Shown here piece by piece: positions 45,095-56,743 of a stretch of DNA of 64,000 nt. Origin of the DNA: Leifsonia shinshuensis (GTDB taxonomy: Bacteria; Actinomycetota; Actinomycetes; Actinomycetales; Microbacteriaceae); contig NZ_JAHHZQ010000001.1 in assembly GCF_022606355.1 (NCBI RefSeq), positions 930,001 through 994,000 on the forward strand, given 5' to 3'. Each line of letters starts with the position of its first letter. Position 1 is the stretch's first letter. The position numbers and the translations under genes are program-made. A model generated the notes under the pieces. That model worked only from the letters and a program-made list of their open reading frames with translations. It was not told the origin of the DNA and did no database searches.

Positions 45095-46228
45095 TTAGAG
45101 AGTCTCTCCAAAGACCCGCAGCCGGGAGGCCGCGGCCGCGATCCGCTCGTCCGTCGCCGTGAGCGAGAGCCGCACGTGCTGCGGGAAGTGGTCGCCGTAG
45201 AAGACGCCGGGGCCGGCGACGATGCCGAGGTCGGCGAGCCGGCCGATGCTCTCCCAGGCGTCGCGCCCCTCGGTCGCCCACAGGTAGAGGCCCGCCTCGC
45301 TCCGGTCGATGCGGAAGCCGGCGGCCTCCAGGGCGGGCAGGAGGAGCTCGCGCCGCGCGCGATAGCGCTCGCGCTGCTCTGCGACGTGCGCATCATCGCC
45401 GAGCGCGACGACCATCGCGGCCTGCAGCGGCGACGGCAGCATGAGCCCGGCGTGCTTGCGCACCGTGGTGAGCCGCGCGATCAAGCGCGGGTCGCCCGCG
45501 ATGAACGCGGCGCGGTAACCGGCGAGATTGGACTGCTTGCTCAGCGAGTAGACGGCGAGGACGCCGGTGGGGTCATCGCCGATGACGCGCGGGTCGAGGA
45601 CGCTCGGGATCGGCTCGTCGCTCCACGGGGCCTGCCAGCCCAGCTCGGCGTAGCACTCGTCGCTCGCGACGACGGCGCCCAGCTCGCGGGCACGGGTCAC
45701 CGCGGCGGCGAGCTCGCCGGCCGACAGCACCCGCCCGTCGGGGTTGCCCGGGCTGTTGAGCCAGACCAGGCGCGTGTTCGCGGGCCAGTCTGCGGGGTCG
45801 TCGGCCGCGACCGACTGCGCTCCGGCCAGAGCCGCACCGATCGCGTAGGTGGGATAGGCGGCCCGCGGGTGGACGACGGCGTCCCCCTCCCCCAGCCCGA
45901 GGAAGAACGGGAGGAAGGCGACCAGCTCCTTGGAGCCGATCGTGGGAAGCACGTTCTCCGTCGCCAGGCCCGGAACGCCGCGACGCCGCTCGAACCAGGC
46001 GACGATCGCCTCCCGGAGTGCGGGCGTGCCGACCGTCTGCGGGTACGCGTGCGCATCCGTCGCGTCGGCCAGCGCGCGACGGATCAGCTCTGGCGTGGCG
46101 TCGACCGGGGACCCGATCGAGAGGTCGACCACCCCGGAGGCGTCACCGAAGGGCTCCGCCTGCCTGGCGCGCGCCACGTAGGGCGCCATCAGATCCCAGG
46201 GGTAGTCCGGAAGCTCTCCGAGCGCCAC
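45095..46228 (-). CDS. dapC: Succinyldiaminopimelate transaminase DapC
   Basis: PLP-dependent class I aminotransferase acting in the succinylase branch of DAP/lysine synthesis. It has 377 residues. The PLP Lys is in YSLSKQSNLAGYR, the phosphate/Asn motif in WLNSPGNPDGRV. Assignment as DapC and not a general aminotransferase rests on its place directly after fdxA, a conserved actinobacterial pair. It starts 1 nt after the fdxA stop. Confidence 0.92.
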   Translation of the reverse strand: MALGELPDYPWDLMAPYVARARQAEPFGDASGVVDLSIGSPVDATPELIRRALADATDAHAYPQTVGTPALREAIVAWFERRRGVPGLATENVLPTIGSKELVAFLPFFLGLGEGDAVVHPRAAYPTYAIGAALAGAQSVAADDPADWPANTRLVWLNSPGNPDGRVLSAGELAAAVTRARELGAVVASDECYAELGWQAPWSDEPIPSVLDPRVIGDDPTGVLAVYSLSKQSNLAGYRAAFIAGDPRLIARLTTVRKHAGLMLPSPLQAAMVVALGDDAHVAEQRERYRARRELLLPALEAAGFRIDRSEAGLYLWATEGRDAWESIGRLADLGIVAGPGVFYGDHFPQHVRLSLTATDERIAAAASRLRVFGETL

Positions 46229-46229
46229 G

Positions 46230-46550
46230 TCAGTGCGCCTGTGGAGGCAGTGCGGCGATGATCGGGTGATCCTTGGCGATCACGCCGACCTTGGCGGCGC
46301 CACCGGGCGACCCGATGTCGTCGAAGAACTCCACGTTGGCCTTGTAGTAGTCGGCCCACTCCTCGGGGAGGTCGTCTTCGTAGTAGATGGCCTCCACCGG
46401 GCACACCGGCTCGCACGCTCCGCAGTCGACGCATTCGTCGGGGTGGATGTACAGCGACCGTTCGCCTTCGTAGATGCAGTCGACGGGGCATTCGTCGATG
46501 CAGGCCCGGTCTTTCACATCGACACACGGGAGGGCGATGACGTAGGTCAC
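46230..46550 (-). CDS. fdxA: 7Fe ferredoxin
   Basis: A 106-residue electron carrier with one [3Fe-4S] and one [4Fe-4S] cluster. Cys9, Cys17 and Cys50 fit the 3Fe site, Cys21, Cys40, Cys43 and Cys46 the 4Fe site, and Cys25 is a spare, as in Azotobacter-type ferredoxins. The start is GTG at 46550. The C-terminal ~50 residues form the usual actinobacterial extension ([21 protein letters not shown]). Coupled to dapC. Confidence 0.96.
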   Translation of the reverse strand: MTYVIALPCVDVKDRACIDECPVDCIYEGERSLYIHPDECVDCGACEPVCPVEAIYYEDDLPEEWADYYKANVEFFDDIGSPGGAAKVGVIAKDHPIIAALPPQAH

Positions 46551-46595
46551 TGTTGTTCGGATTCCCTTCGCGAAACGGGAGGCTTCCCCACTAGC

Positions 46596-46985
46596 TTAGG
46601 ACGTCTGCGACGCGGCGGCGGCCCCGCTGCGGCGACCGCGCACATCGGGCCACGCCACGACGAGGGCGGCGATGAGGATGGGGGCGACGAGCCAGATCTG
46701 GCCTACCAGGTTGTTCGGGATCAGGACGGAGCCTCCCGGGCTCTGCTGCGTGAACAGCAGGATCACGGCGATAGCGCCCAGCGCCGCGCAGAGTGCCGGC
46801 CACCGCGAGTCGCCGAGGAGACGCAGCCCGACGAGCAGCGCCGTGTAGCAGACGAGGGAGGCGATCAGTCCGAGCGGGACGGTCACGCCCCACCTGACGG
46901 TGATCTGGTGGGCGACTGTGCCGATGCCTCCGACGATCGCGCCCGCGACCACCAGGAGCACGGCGTTGACGATCCGGCTGGGCAT
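46596..46985 (-). CDS. Small integral membrane protein (DUF6113-like)
   Basis: A 129-residue protein with four predicted membrane helices and no soluble domain. It resembles the actinobacterial DUF6113 group found next to fdxA/dapC in related species; I am only moderately sure of the family. The function is unknown. TAGGAT (46992-46997) lies 6 nt before the ATG, the leaderless geometry. Downstream it runs into fdxA with a 45-nt gap, so the three genes may be co-transcribed. Confidence 0.75.
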   Translation of the reverse strand: MPSRIVNAVLLVVAGAIVGGIGTVAHQITVRWGVTVPLGLIASLVCYTALLVGLRLLGDSRWPALCAALGAIAVILLFTQQSPGGSVLIPNNLVGQIWLVAPILIAALVVAWPDVRGRRSGAAAASQTS

Positions 46986-47020
46986 TCTCGAATCCTAACG
47001 GGCCGGTCCCGCATCCCGGC

Positions 47021-47077
47021 TGGACAGGGTCGGCGGAGGTGATCTAGAGTCGAGCGGGTAAGGTTAGCCTTACCAAC
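47021..47077 (+). promoter_or_regulatory. efeUOB promoter with DtxR/IdeR iron box
   Basis: TGGACA (47021-47026), an 18-nt spacer and TAGAGT (47045-47050) make a good promoter. TAAGGTTAGCCTTACCAAC (47059-47077) matches the iron-box consensus TTAGGTTAGGCTAACCTAA at 14 of 19 positions and sits on the expected transcription start. Iron-loaded DtxR/IdeR would thus repress the operon. Confidence 0.8.
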
Positions 47078-47104
47078 ATCCCCGCTTCCGTTCGAAGGTC
47101 CCCT

Positions 47105-47974
47105 GTGCTCGCGAACTACCTGATCGGCCTCCGCGAAGGCCTCGAAATGGCGCTCATCGTCACCATCCTCGTCGCCTACGTGGTGAAGGTCGGGCGACGG
47201 GACGTCCTCTCGAAGCTCTGGATCGGCGTGGGCATCGCCCTCGTCGTCCCGCTCGGGATCGGCGCGCTGCTGACCTGGGGTCCCTACGGGCTGAGCTTCG
47301 AGGCGCAGGAGATCGTCGGCGGCACGCTGTCGCTCATCGCGGTCGGCTTCGTCACGTGGATGATCTTCTGGATGGGCAAGACCGCCCGCAGCATGAAGTC
47401 CACGCTGCAGAACCGGCTCGACTCGGTGCTCGTCGGCGCCGGCTGGGGCGTCGTCATCCTGGCGATGCTCAGCGTCGGGCGCGAGGGCATCGAGACGGCG
47501 CTGTTCGTCTGGGCGACGGTCGCCAGCATCGGCGGCGGCTGGGAGCCCGTCATCGGCGCGGTGCTCGGCCTCGTGACCGCCGCGGTGCTGGGATTCCTGC
47601 TCTACCGCGGTATGGTGCGCATCAATCTCGGGTCGTTCTTCACCTGGACCGGCGCCTTCCTCATCCTCGTCGCCGGCGGCGTGCTCGCGTACGGCATCGG
47701 CGACCTGCAGGAGGCGGGCGTCCTCCCCGGCGCGAACATCCACGCGTACGACATCAGCGCGATCATCCCGGCGTCGAGCTGGTACGGGACAGCGCTCGCC
47801 GGCATCCTCAACTTCAACCCGTCGCCCACCTGGTTCCAGGTGATCGCCTGGGTCGGCTACATCGCCGTGGTCGCGTTCTTCTACGTGCGGCAGCACCGGT
47901 CGTCCGGCCGGCCCGCCGCCTCCCCCGCGAAGCGCACCCCCGCCCCCGCCCCGCAGACACCCGTCGCTTCGTGA
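47105..47974 (+). CDS. efeU: Iron permease EfeU (FTR1 family)
   Basis: The membrane channel of the EfeUOB ferrous-iron importer. It has 289 residues and seven predicted helices. The two REGLE-type iron-binding motifs are present: REGLE at residues 10-14 and GREGIE near 123. The start is GTG at 47105, 28 nt past the iron box. It leads efeUOB. The C-terminal tail is Pro/Ala-rich. Confidence 0.95.
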   Translation: MLANYLIGLREGLEMALIVTILVAYVVKVGRRDVLSKLWIGVGIALVVPLGIGALLTWGPYGLSFEAQEIVGGTLSLIAVGFVTWMIFWMGKTARSMKSTLQNRLDSVLVGAGWGVVILAMLSVGREGIETALFVWATVASIGGGWEPVIGAVLGLVTAAVLGFLLYRGMVRINLGSFFTWTGAFLILVAGGVLAYGIGDLQEAGVLPGANIHAYDISAIIPASSWYGTALAGILNFNPSPTWFQVIAWVGYIAVVAFFYVRQHRSSGRPAASPAKRTPAPAPQTPVAS

Positions 47975-48047
47975 CGCGCCTCGTCGCCTGACATCCGCTC
48001 CGCCCCGCAGCATCGACGTCCACCAGAGCAGAAAGCACAGCACTTCC

Positions 48048-49229
48048 ATGCCTCGACTCCGACACCTCGGCACGTCCGCCGGCCTCCTCTCGGGCACCGC
48101 CGTCCTCGCGCTGGCCCTCACCGGCTGCGTGCCCAACACGGCCGTCGCCGAAGCCGAGGCCATCCAGGTCACGCTCACCGACAGCTCCTGCACGGTGAAG
48201 ACCGACACCGCACCGGCCGGGCCGATCACGTTCCAGGTGACCAACAGGGGTTCCGACGTCAACGAGTTCGAGGTGCTCGCCCAGGACAAGCTGCGCATCG
48301 CGGGCGAGAAGGAGAACATCGGCCCCGGCACCACGGTCAACTACGTGGTGCAACTGACGGAGGGCAGCTACTTCACCGCCTGCAAGAAGGGGATGGTCGG
48401 CAGCCCGACGTCGCTCGCGAAGTTCACGGTGTCCACGGGCGCGGCCGACACCAAGACCGCCAGCGAGAGCAAGCAGGTCGCCCAGGCCGTGACCAACTAC
48501 GTCAGCTATGTGAAGGATCAGACCGGTCAGCTGCTGGCGGCGACGAAGACCTTCGCCGCCGCCTACGAGGCCGGCGACGACGCCACGGCGCGCGCCCAGT
48601 ACCCGGCGACCCGCGCGTTCTACGAGCGCATCGAGCCGACGGCCGAGCAGTTCGGCGACATCGACCCGGCGCTCGACCTGCGCGAGGCCGACCTCGAACA
48701 GGGCCAGACCTGGACCGGCTGGCACCGCATCGAGAAGGATCTCTGGGCGCCGGCCGGGTTCACGCCGTCGGATGCAGCCGGGCGCGCAGTGCTCGGCCGG
48801 CAGCTCGTCGCCGACACGCAGAAGCTCTACGACCTCGTCTACGCGAAGGGCTTCACGCTGACCCTCGACCAGATCTCCAACGGCGCCAGCGGGCTGATGG
48901 AGGAGGTCTCGCGCAGCAAGATCACCGGCGAGGAGGAGACCTTCTCACACACCGACCTCTGGGATTTCAAGGCGAACGTGGAGGGCGCGGAGGTCGCGTA
49001 CGGCAACGTCCGGGCGATCCTCCTGAAGAAGGGCAGCGCAGGAACGAGCGCCGCGAAGAAGCTCGACGCCGAGTTCGCGACGATCGACACGCTGCTCGCG
49101 CAGTACGCATCCGGCGACGGCTACGTGAGCTACACCAAGCTCACGACGACGCAGGTCAAGGAGCTCTCCGACTCCGTGAACGCCCTGAGCGAGCCGCTCA
49201 GCCAGCTCACCTCGATCCTGGTCAAGTAG
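48048..49229 (+). CDS. efeO: Iron uptake lipoprotein EfeO
   Basis: A 393-residue surface lipoprotein (lipobox LTGC, Cys27) with an N-terminal cupredoxin-like domain (about 35-130) and a C-terminal M75 imelysin-like domain containing the HxxE iron motif in GWHRIEKDLW near residue 224. It delivers iron to EfeU. It lies between efeU and efeB, with 73 nt before it and 7 nt after it. Confidence 0.95.
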   Translation: MPRLRHLGTSAGLLSGTAVLALALTGCVPNTAVAEAEAIQVTLTDSSCTVKTDTAPAGPITFQVTNRGSDVNEFEVLAQDKLRIAGEKENIGPGTTVNYVVQLTEGSYFTACKKGMVGSPTSLAKFTVSTGAADTKTASESKQVAQAVTNYVSYVKDQTGQLLAATKTFAAAYEAGDDATARAQYPATRAFYERIEPTAEQFGDIDPALDLREADLEQGQTWTGWHRIEKDLWAPAGFTPSDAAGRAVLGRQLVADTQKLYDLVYAKGFTLTLDQISNGASGLMEEVSRSKITGEEETFSHTDLWDFKANVEGAEVAYGNVRAILLKKGSAGTSAAKKLDAEFATIDTLLAQYASGDGYVSYTKLTTTQVKELSDSVNALSEPLSQLTSILVK

Positions 49230-49236
49230 CAGAGAG

Positions 49237-50583
49237 ATGTCCGACCAGAACACGGACGTCGACGGCCCGGAGCCAGACGCCCACCCCGAGGGCGCTGCGC
49301 GCACGGAGGGCGCTGCGCACACCCGGCGGTCCGGCCTCTCCCGGCGCGGAATGCTCGGGCTCGCCGGCGCCGCGGTCGGTGCCGGCGTGGTCGGATTCGG
49401 GGCAGGGGCAGCCGTGGGCCACGCGGTCGGGAGCTCGCCCACCGGCGCGACCTACCCGTTCTACGGCGCCAACCAGGCCGGGATCGTCACGCCCGCGCAG
49501 GATCGCCTCCACTTCGCCGCCTTCGACGTCGCCGCCGGACTCGACCGCGACGGCCTCATCGAGCTGCTGCGCGACTGGACGGTCGCTGCCGCGCGGATGA
49601 CGCAGGGCCGGCCGGCAGGAAAGTACGGCCCGGCCTCCGGCCCGTCCGACGCGCCGCCGGACGACACCGGGGAGGCGCTCGACCTCCCCCCTGGCGGTCT
49701 CACCCTGACGTTCGGCTTCGGCCCGACGCTGTTCACCGCCGCCGACGGCACCGACCGGTTCGGGATCGCAGCCCGGCGGCCGGAAGCACTGGTCGACCTC
49801 CCGCGCTTCCCCGGCGACGCCCTGATCGACTCGCTCACCGGAGGCGACCTCTGCGTGCAGGCCTGCAGCGAGGACCCCCAGGTGGCGGTGCACGCCATCC
49901 GCAACCTGTCCCGCATCGCATTCGGTCGCGCCGCCATCCGCTGGTCGCAGCTGGGATTCGGACGCACCTCCTCCACGTCGCGCAGCCAGACGACCCCCCG
50001 CAACCTGTTCGGTTTCAAAGACGGGACGGCGAACATCAAGGCCGAGGACTCGACCGTGGTGGACGACCAGGTGTGGGCCGCAGCATCGGACGGGGCGACG
50101 TGGATGCACGGCGGCTCCTACCTGGTGGCGCGCAAGATCCGCATGACGATCGAGACCTGGGATCGGCAGCAGCTGGGCGAGCAGGAGCGCATCATCGGCC
50201 GCGACAAGGGCGAGGGCGCACCGCTCTCGGGCGGAACCGAGTTCACCGAGCCGAACTTCCTCGCGCTGTCGGCGGGTGGCGGCACGAAGATCGACCCCGA
50301 TTCCCACGTGCGACTCGCGCACCCGACGATGAACGACGGGGCACAGCTGCTGCGCCGCGGCTACAACTTCGTCGACGGCAACGACGACCTCGGTCGGCTG
50401 AATGCCGGACTGTTCTTCATCGCCTTCCAGCGCGATCCACGCAAGCAGTTCATCCCCATCCAGGCCCGGCTCGCCAAGAACGACGCACTGAACGAGTACC
50501 TCAAGCACGTCGGCTCGGCGATCTTCGCCGTACCGCCGGGCGCGCGCGACGGCTCGTACGTGGGCGCGGGGCTGTTCGCCTGA
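49237..50583 (+). CDS. efeB: Tat-exported DyP-type heme peroxidase EfeB
   Basis: A 448-residue dye-decolorising peroxidase-family protein exported by the Tat system: twin arginines in SRRGMLG at residues 36-37, followed by a hydrophobic stretch. The catalytic GxxDG is GFKDG at about 259-263, and the heme His is in VRLAHPTMNDG. In EfeUOB it oxidises ferrous iron and/or recovers iron from heme. Convergent with the lipoprotein gene at 50587, 3 nt apart. Confidence 0.95.
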   Translation: MSDQNTDVDGPEPDAHPEGAARTEGAAHTRRSGLSRRGMLGLAGAAVGAGVVGFGAGAAVGHAVGSSPTGATYPFYGANQAGIVTPAQDRLHFAAFDVAAGLDRDGLIELLRDWTVAAARMTQGRPAGKYGPASGPSDAPPDDTGEALDLPPGGLTLTFGFGPTLFTAADGTDRFGIAARRPEALVDLPRFPGDALIDSLTGGDLCVQACSEDPQVAVHAIRNLSRIAFGRAAIRWSQLGFGRTSSTSRSQTTPRNLFGFKDGTANIKAEDSTVVDDQVWAAASDGATWMHGGSYLVARKIRMTIETWDRQQLGEQERIIGRDKGEGAPLSGGTEFTEPNFLALSAGGGTKIDPDSHVRLAHPTMNDGAQLLRRGYNFVDGNDDLGRLNAGLFFIAFQRDPRKQFIPIQARLAKNDALNEYLKHVGSAIFAVPPGARDGSYVGAGLFA

Positions 50584-50586
50584 GCG

Positions 50587-51057
50587 CTACGGCGTGGCCG
50601 TCGGTGCCGGTGTCTGCACACCCGCGCGTGACACCGAGTAGTTGGCGACCCAGCCGTTGCTGCCGGCGCCGGTCACCACGACGAGGACGCCGTACTGGTC
50701 GTTCGCGAACGTGCCCGTTCCTCCGCCGTCGGGGGCTTGGGCCCCGAACTGGCCGCTGAAGCCGGCGTCGGCCAGCTGCTTCTGGATGTCGGTGTAGGCA
50801 TCCGCGCCGGGGACCTTGACGGTCACGTTCCAGACCTTGCCGTGGCCGCTGCCGACGCTCGCGCCGAACACGACGGCGCCCTTGTACAGCGGGACCGACT
50901 TCGGGAAGTCGGCGGGGACCTTGTCGCCGCCGAGGTCGACGTTGCCGCCGGTGACGTCCTTCACGACCGTCTGGAAGCTGCAGCCCGCGAGCGCCGGCGC
51001 GACCCCCAGCATGAGGAGGGCCGCGACCGGGATCACGAGCAGACGCGAACGTCTCAT
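50587..51057 (-). CDS. Hypothetical lipoprotein
   Basis: A 156-residue protein with a signal peptide and lipobox LAGC (Cys26). The mature part begins SFQTVVKDVTGGNVDLGGDK and is mostly beta, Gly-rich, with KVWNVTVKV and GVLVVVTGAG strands. I know no family function. CATAAT (51064-51069) lies 6 nt before the ATG, as in a leaderless transcript. An upstream in-frame start at 51207 would place the signal peptide internally and is rejected. Confidence 0.8.
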   Translation of the reverse strand: MRRSRLLVIPVAALLMLGVAPALAGCSFQTVVKDVTGGNVDLGGDKVPADFPKSVPLYKGAVVFGASVGSGHGKVWNVTVKVPGADAYTDIQKQLADAGFSGQFGAQAPDGGGTGTFANDQYGVLVVVTGAGSNGWVANYSVSRAGVQTPAPTATP

Positions 51058-51077
51058 GTGTCGATTATGCGCCGACG

Positions 51078-52994
<1,917 letters not shown>

Positions 52995-53038
52995 GCGTGA
53001 AGGCTCGACTCTCGTCAGAAAGAAATGGGGAACGGTCC

Positions 53039-53044
53039 ATTCTA
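53039..53044 (-). promoter_or_regulatory. -10 box of typA
   Basis: TAGAAT on the minus strand lies 44 nt upstream of the typA ATG. It follows the terminator of the upstream ABC gene, so typA is a separate unit. Confidence 0.45.
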
Positions 53045-53077
53045 TCCCAGTCGGAGCCTGCACCTGTCGCCACGCGA

Positions 53078-53118
53078 AACGCCCTCCGTTCCGAAGTGTT
53101 CACGGAACGAAGGGCGTT
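53078..53118 (-). terminator. Terminator of the oligopeptide ATPase gene
   Basis: AACGCCCTCCGTTCC (53078-53092) pairs with 53104-53118 over 15 positions with one C-A mismatch and an 11-nt loop, 16 nt past the stop of the double ATPase. Confidence 0.75.
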
Positions 53119-53133
53119 CGTCGCTTGTCGTCG

Positions 53134-54990
<1,857 letters not shown>

Positions 54991-55058
54991 GATTTGTGGT
55001 TCCTTTCGGGGGCGCGCTCGGGCGAGGCGGAGACGGTGCGGGATGAGAGCATGGAGCC

Positions 55059-55685
55059 ATGCCCTACGTCTCCCCCGCCGAGCGCGAGGTTTTCGTGTCC
55101 CGGTTCAACCGGGTCCTTGCCGTGCTGATCTGGGCGGCCGCTGCGACCCTGATCGTCGGCCTTCTGGTGAGCGTGCACGATGTGCGCCTGCTCTACGTCG
55201 TGCCGTGCGCCCTGTTCGCCTTCATGGGCTGGGCGCTGCTCTGGCGCCCACGCCTCACGGTGGCCGACGACGGCATCGAGGTGGTCAACGTCACGCGGAC
55301 CATCCGCATCCCGTGGCAGGCGCTCATCCACGTGGACACCAAGTACGCGCTCACGCTGTACACGCCCGGCCGCAAGTTCCCGGTCTGGTCCGCGCCCGCT
55401 CCCGGCACGGCGCGCACGCTGCGCGCCACCCGCCAGGAGACCAAGGGACGCGTCGGCAAGCCGGCCGTCGCGGACAGCGTGCGCCGTCCCGGCGACCTGC
55501 TCTCCACCGAGTCGGGCGCCGCGGCCGAGGTCGTCCGCCGCCGCTGGGCTCAGCTCCAGCAGAGCGGAGCGATCGACAGCGGCCTCGCGGACGAGACGCC
55601 CGTGGCGGTCAGCTGGCACCTCGCGACGCTGGCGGCGCTGATCGCGCTCATCGCCGGCACGCTCGCCGCGCTGCTGGCGACCTGA
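55059..55685 (+). CDS. PH-domain-like membrane protein
   Basis: A 208-residue protein: two N-terminal membrane helices (about 20-60), a bacterial PH-like domain (RLTVADDGIEVVNVTRTIRIPW near residue 67 and following) and a C-terminal membrane helix at about 188-207. This resembles actinobacterial PH-domain proteins of unknown function. It lies on the opposite strand within the oligopeptide transporter locus, splitting ATPase from permeases. No strong ribosome binding site is present. Confidence 0.85.
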   Translation: MPYVSPAEREVFVSRFNRVLAVLIWAAAATLIVGLLVSVHDVRLLYVVPCALFAFMGWALLWRPRLTVADDGIEVVNVTRTIRIPWQALIHVDTKYALTLYTPGRKFPVWSAPAPGTARTLRATRQETKGRVGKPAVADSVRRPGDLLSTESGAAAEVVRRRWAQLQQSGAIDSGLADETPVAVSWHLATLAALIALIAGTLAALLAT

Positions 55686-55729
55686 CCCCGGAGAACCGGG
55701 GGCCACCAGCAGCGCAGCGCGGGCGGATG

Positions 55730-56743
55730 TCACAGCACGTCCTCCGCGAGGGCCGCGCCCGTACGGGGACCGGACTGGCCGTCCTCTCCGGGCTCCGGCT
55801 CCTCCTCGCGCATCTTGCGGAGGTTGAACCGGCGGTGGCGCGGGTCGAACGCGTCACGCAGACCGTCGCCGACGAAGTTCACCAGCAGCGCGAGCGTCAC
55901 GATGAACGCACCCGGCCACCAGAACAGCCACGGACGGGTCTGGAACGCCGACTCGTTCGAGCTGATCAGCAGGCCGAGCGAGACGTCCGGCGGACGGATC
56001 CCGTAGCCGAGGAACGACAGCGCGGTCTCGAGCAGGATGGCCGACGCCATGATCAGCGTCGAGGACACGATGACGACGCCGATGGCGTTCGGCAGGATGT
56101 GCTTGAAGATGATGCGCGTGTCGGACGCGCCCGCCACACGGGCCGCCTCCACGAACTCCCGCTCGCGCAGCGACAGGAACTCGCCGCGCACCAGACGCGC
56201 GATACCCATCCACGAGAAGAAGCCCAGCATCAGGGCGAGGAAGAACGCGCCGAGACCGCCGAACATGTGACCGACGACGGAGCCGATGACGAGCGCCGGG
56301 ATCACGATGAAGACGTCGGTGATGCGCATCAGGATCGCGTCGACCACGCCGCGGAAGTAGCCCGCGATGGCTCCGACGACGACACCCACGACGCTCGCGA
56401 TGAGGCCGAGCACGACCATCACCAGGACCGAGTTCTGGATGCCGCGCATCGTGAGGGCGAAGTAGTCCTTGCCGATGCGGTCCTGGCCGAACGGGTGCTC
56501 CAGGCTCGGGGAGCCCTGGGCGACCTGGTCGTTCAGCTCGACGTAGTTGTACTTCCACCAGCCGTGGATCGGGCCGATGCCGATCGCGGAGATGGAGAAC
56601 AGCAGGATCAGGATGAACAGGATCGCGCTGCCGACGGCGACCTTGTTGGAGAGGAAGCGCTTCCAGATGAGCTTTCCCTGGCTGACGGGCGGAGCGCTCG
56701 GCTCCCGCAGCTCGTCGGCGATCATCGGTTCGGTCGTGGACAT
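55730..56743 (-). CDS. Oligopeptide ABC transporter permease (DppC/OppC type)
   Basis: A 337-residue permease with an N-terminal membrane helix, an extracytoplasmic loop ending in EHPFGQDRIGKDYFALTMRG and five more helices. The ATPase-contact EAA motif is REFVEAARVAGASDTRIIFK near 210. It overlaps the DppB-like stop by one base (TGATG). Works with the DppB-like permease, the solute-binding protein at 58470 and the double ATPase at 53134. Confidence 0.94.
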   Translation of the reverse strand: MSTTEPMIADELREPSAPPVSQGKLIWKRFLSNKVAVGSAILFILILLFSISAIGIGPIHGWWKYNYVELNDQVAQGSPSLEHPFGQDRIGKDYFALTMRGIQNSVLVMVVLGLIASVVGVVVGAIAGYFRGVVDAILMRITDVFIVIPALVIGSVVGHMFGGLGAFFLALMLGFFSWMGIARLVRGEFLSLREREFVEAARVAGASDTRIIFKHILPNAIGVVIVSSTLIMASAILLETALSFLGYGIRPPDVSLGLLISSNESAFQTRPWLFWWPGAFIVTLALLVNFVGDGLRDAFDPRHRRFNLRKMREEEPEPGEDGQSGPRTGAALAEDVL

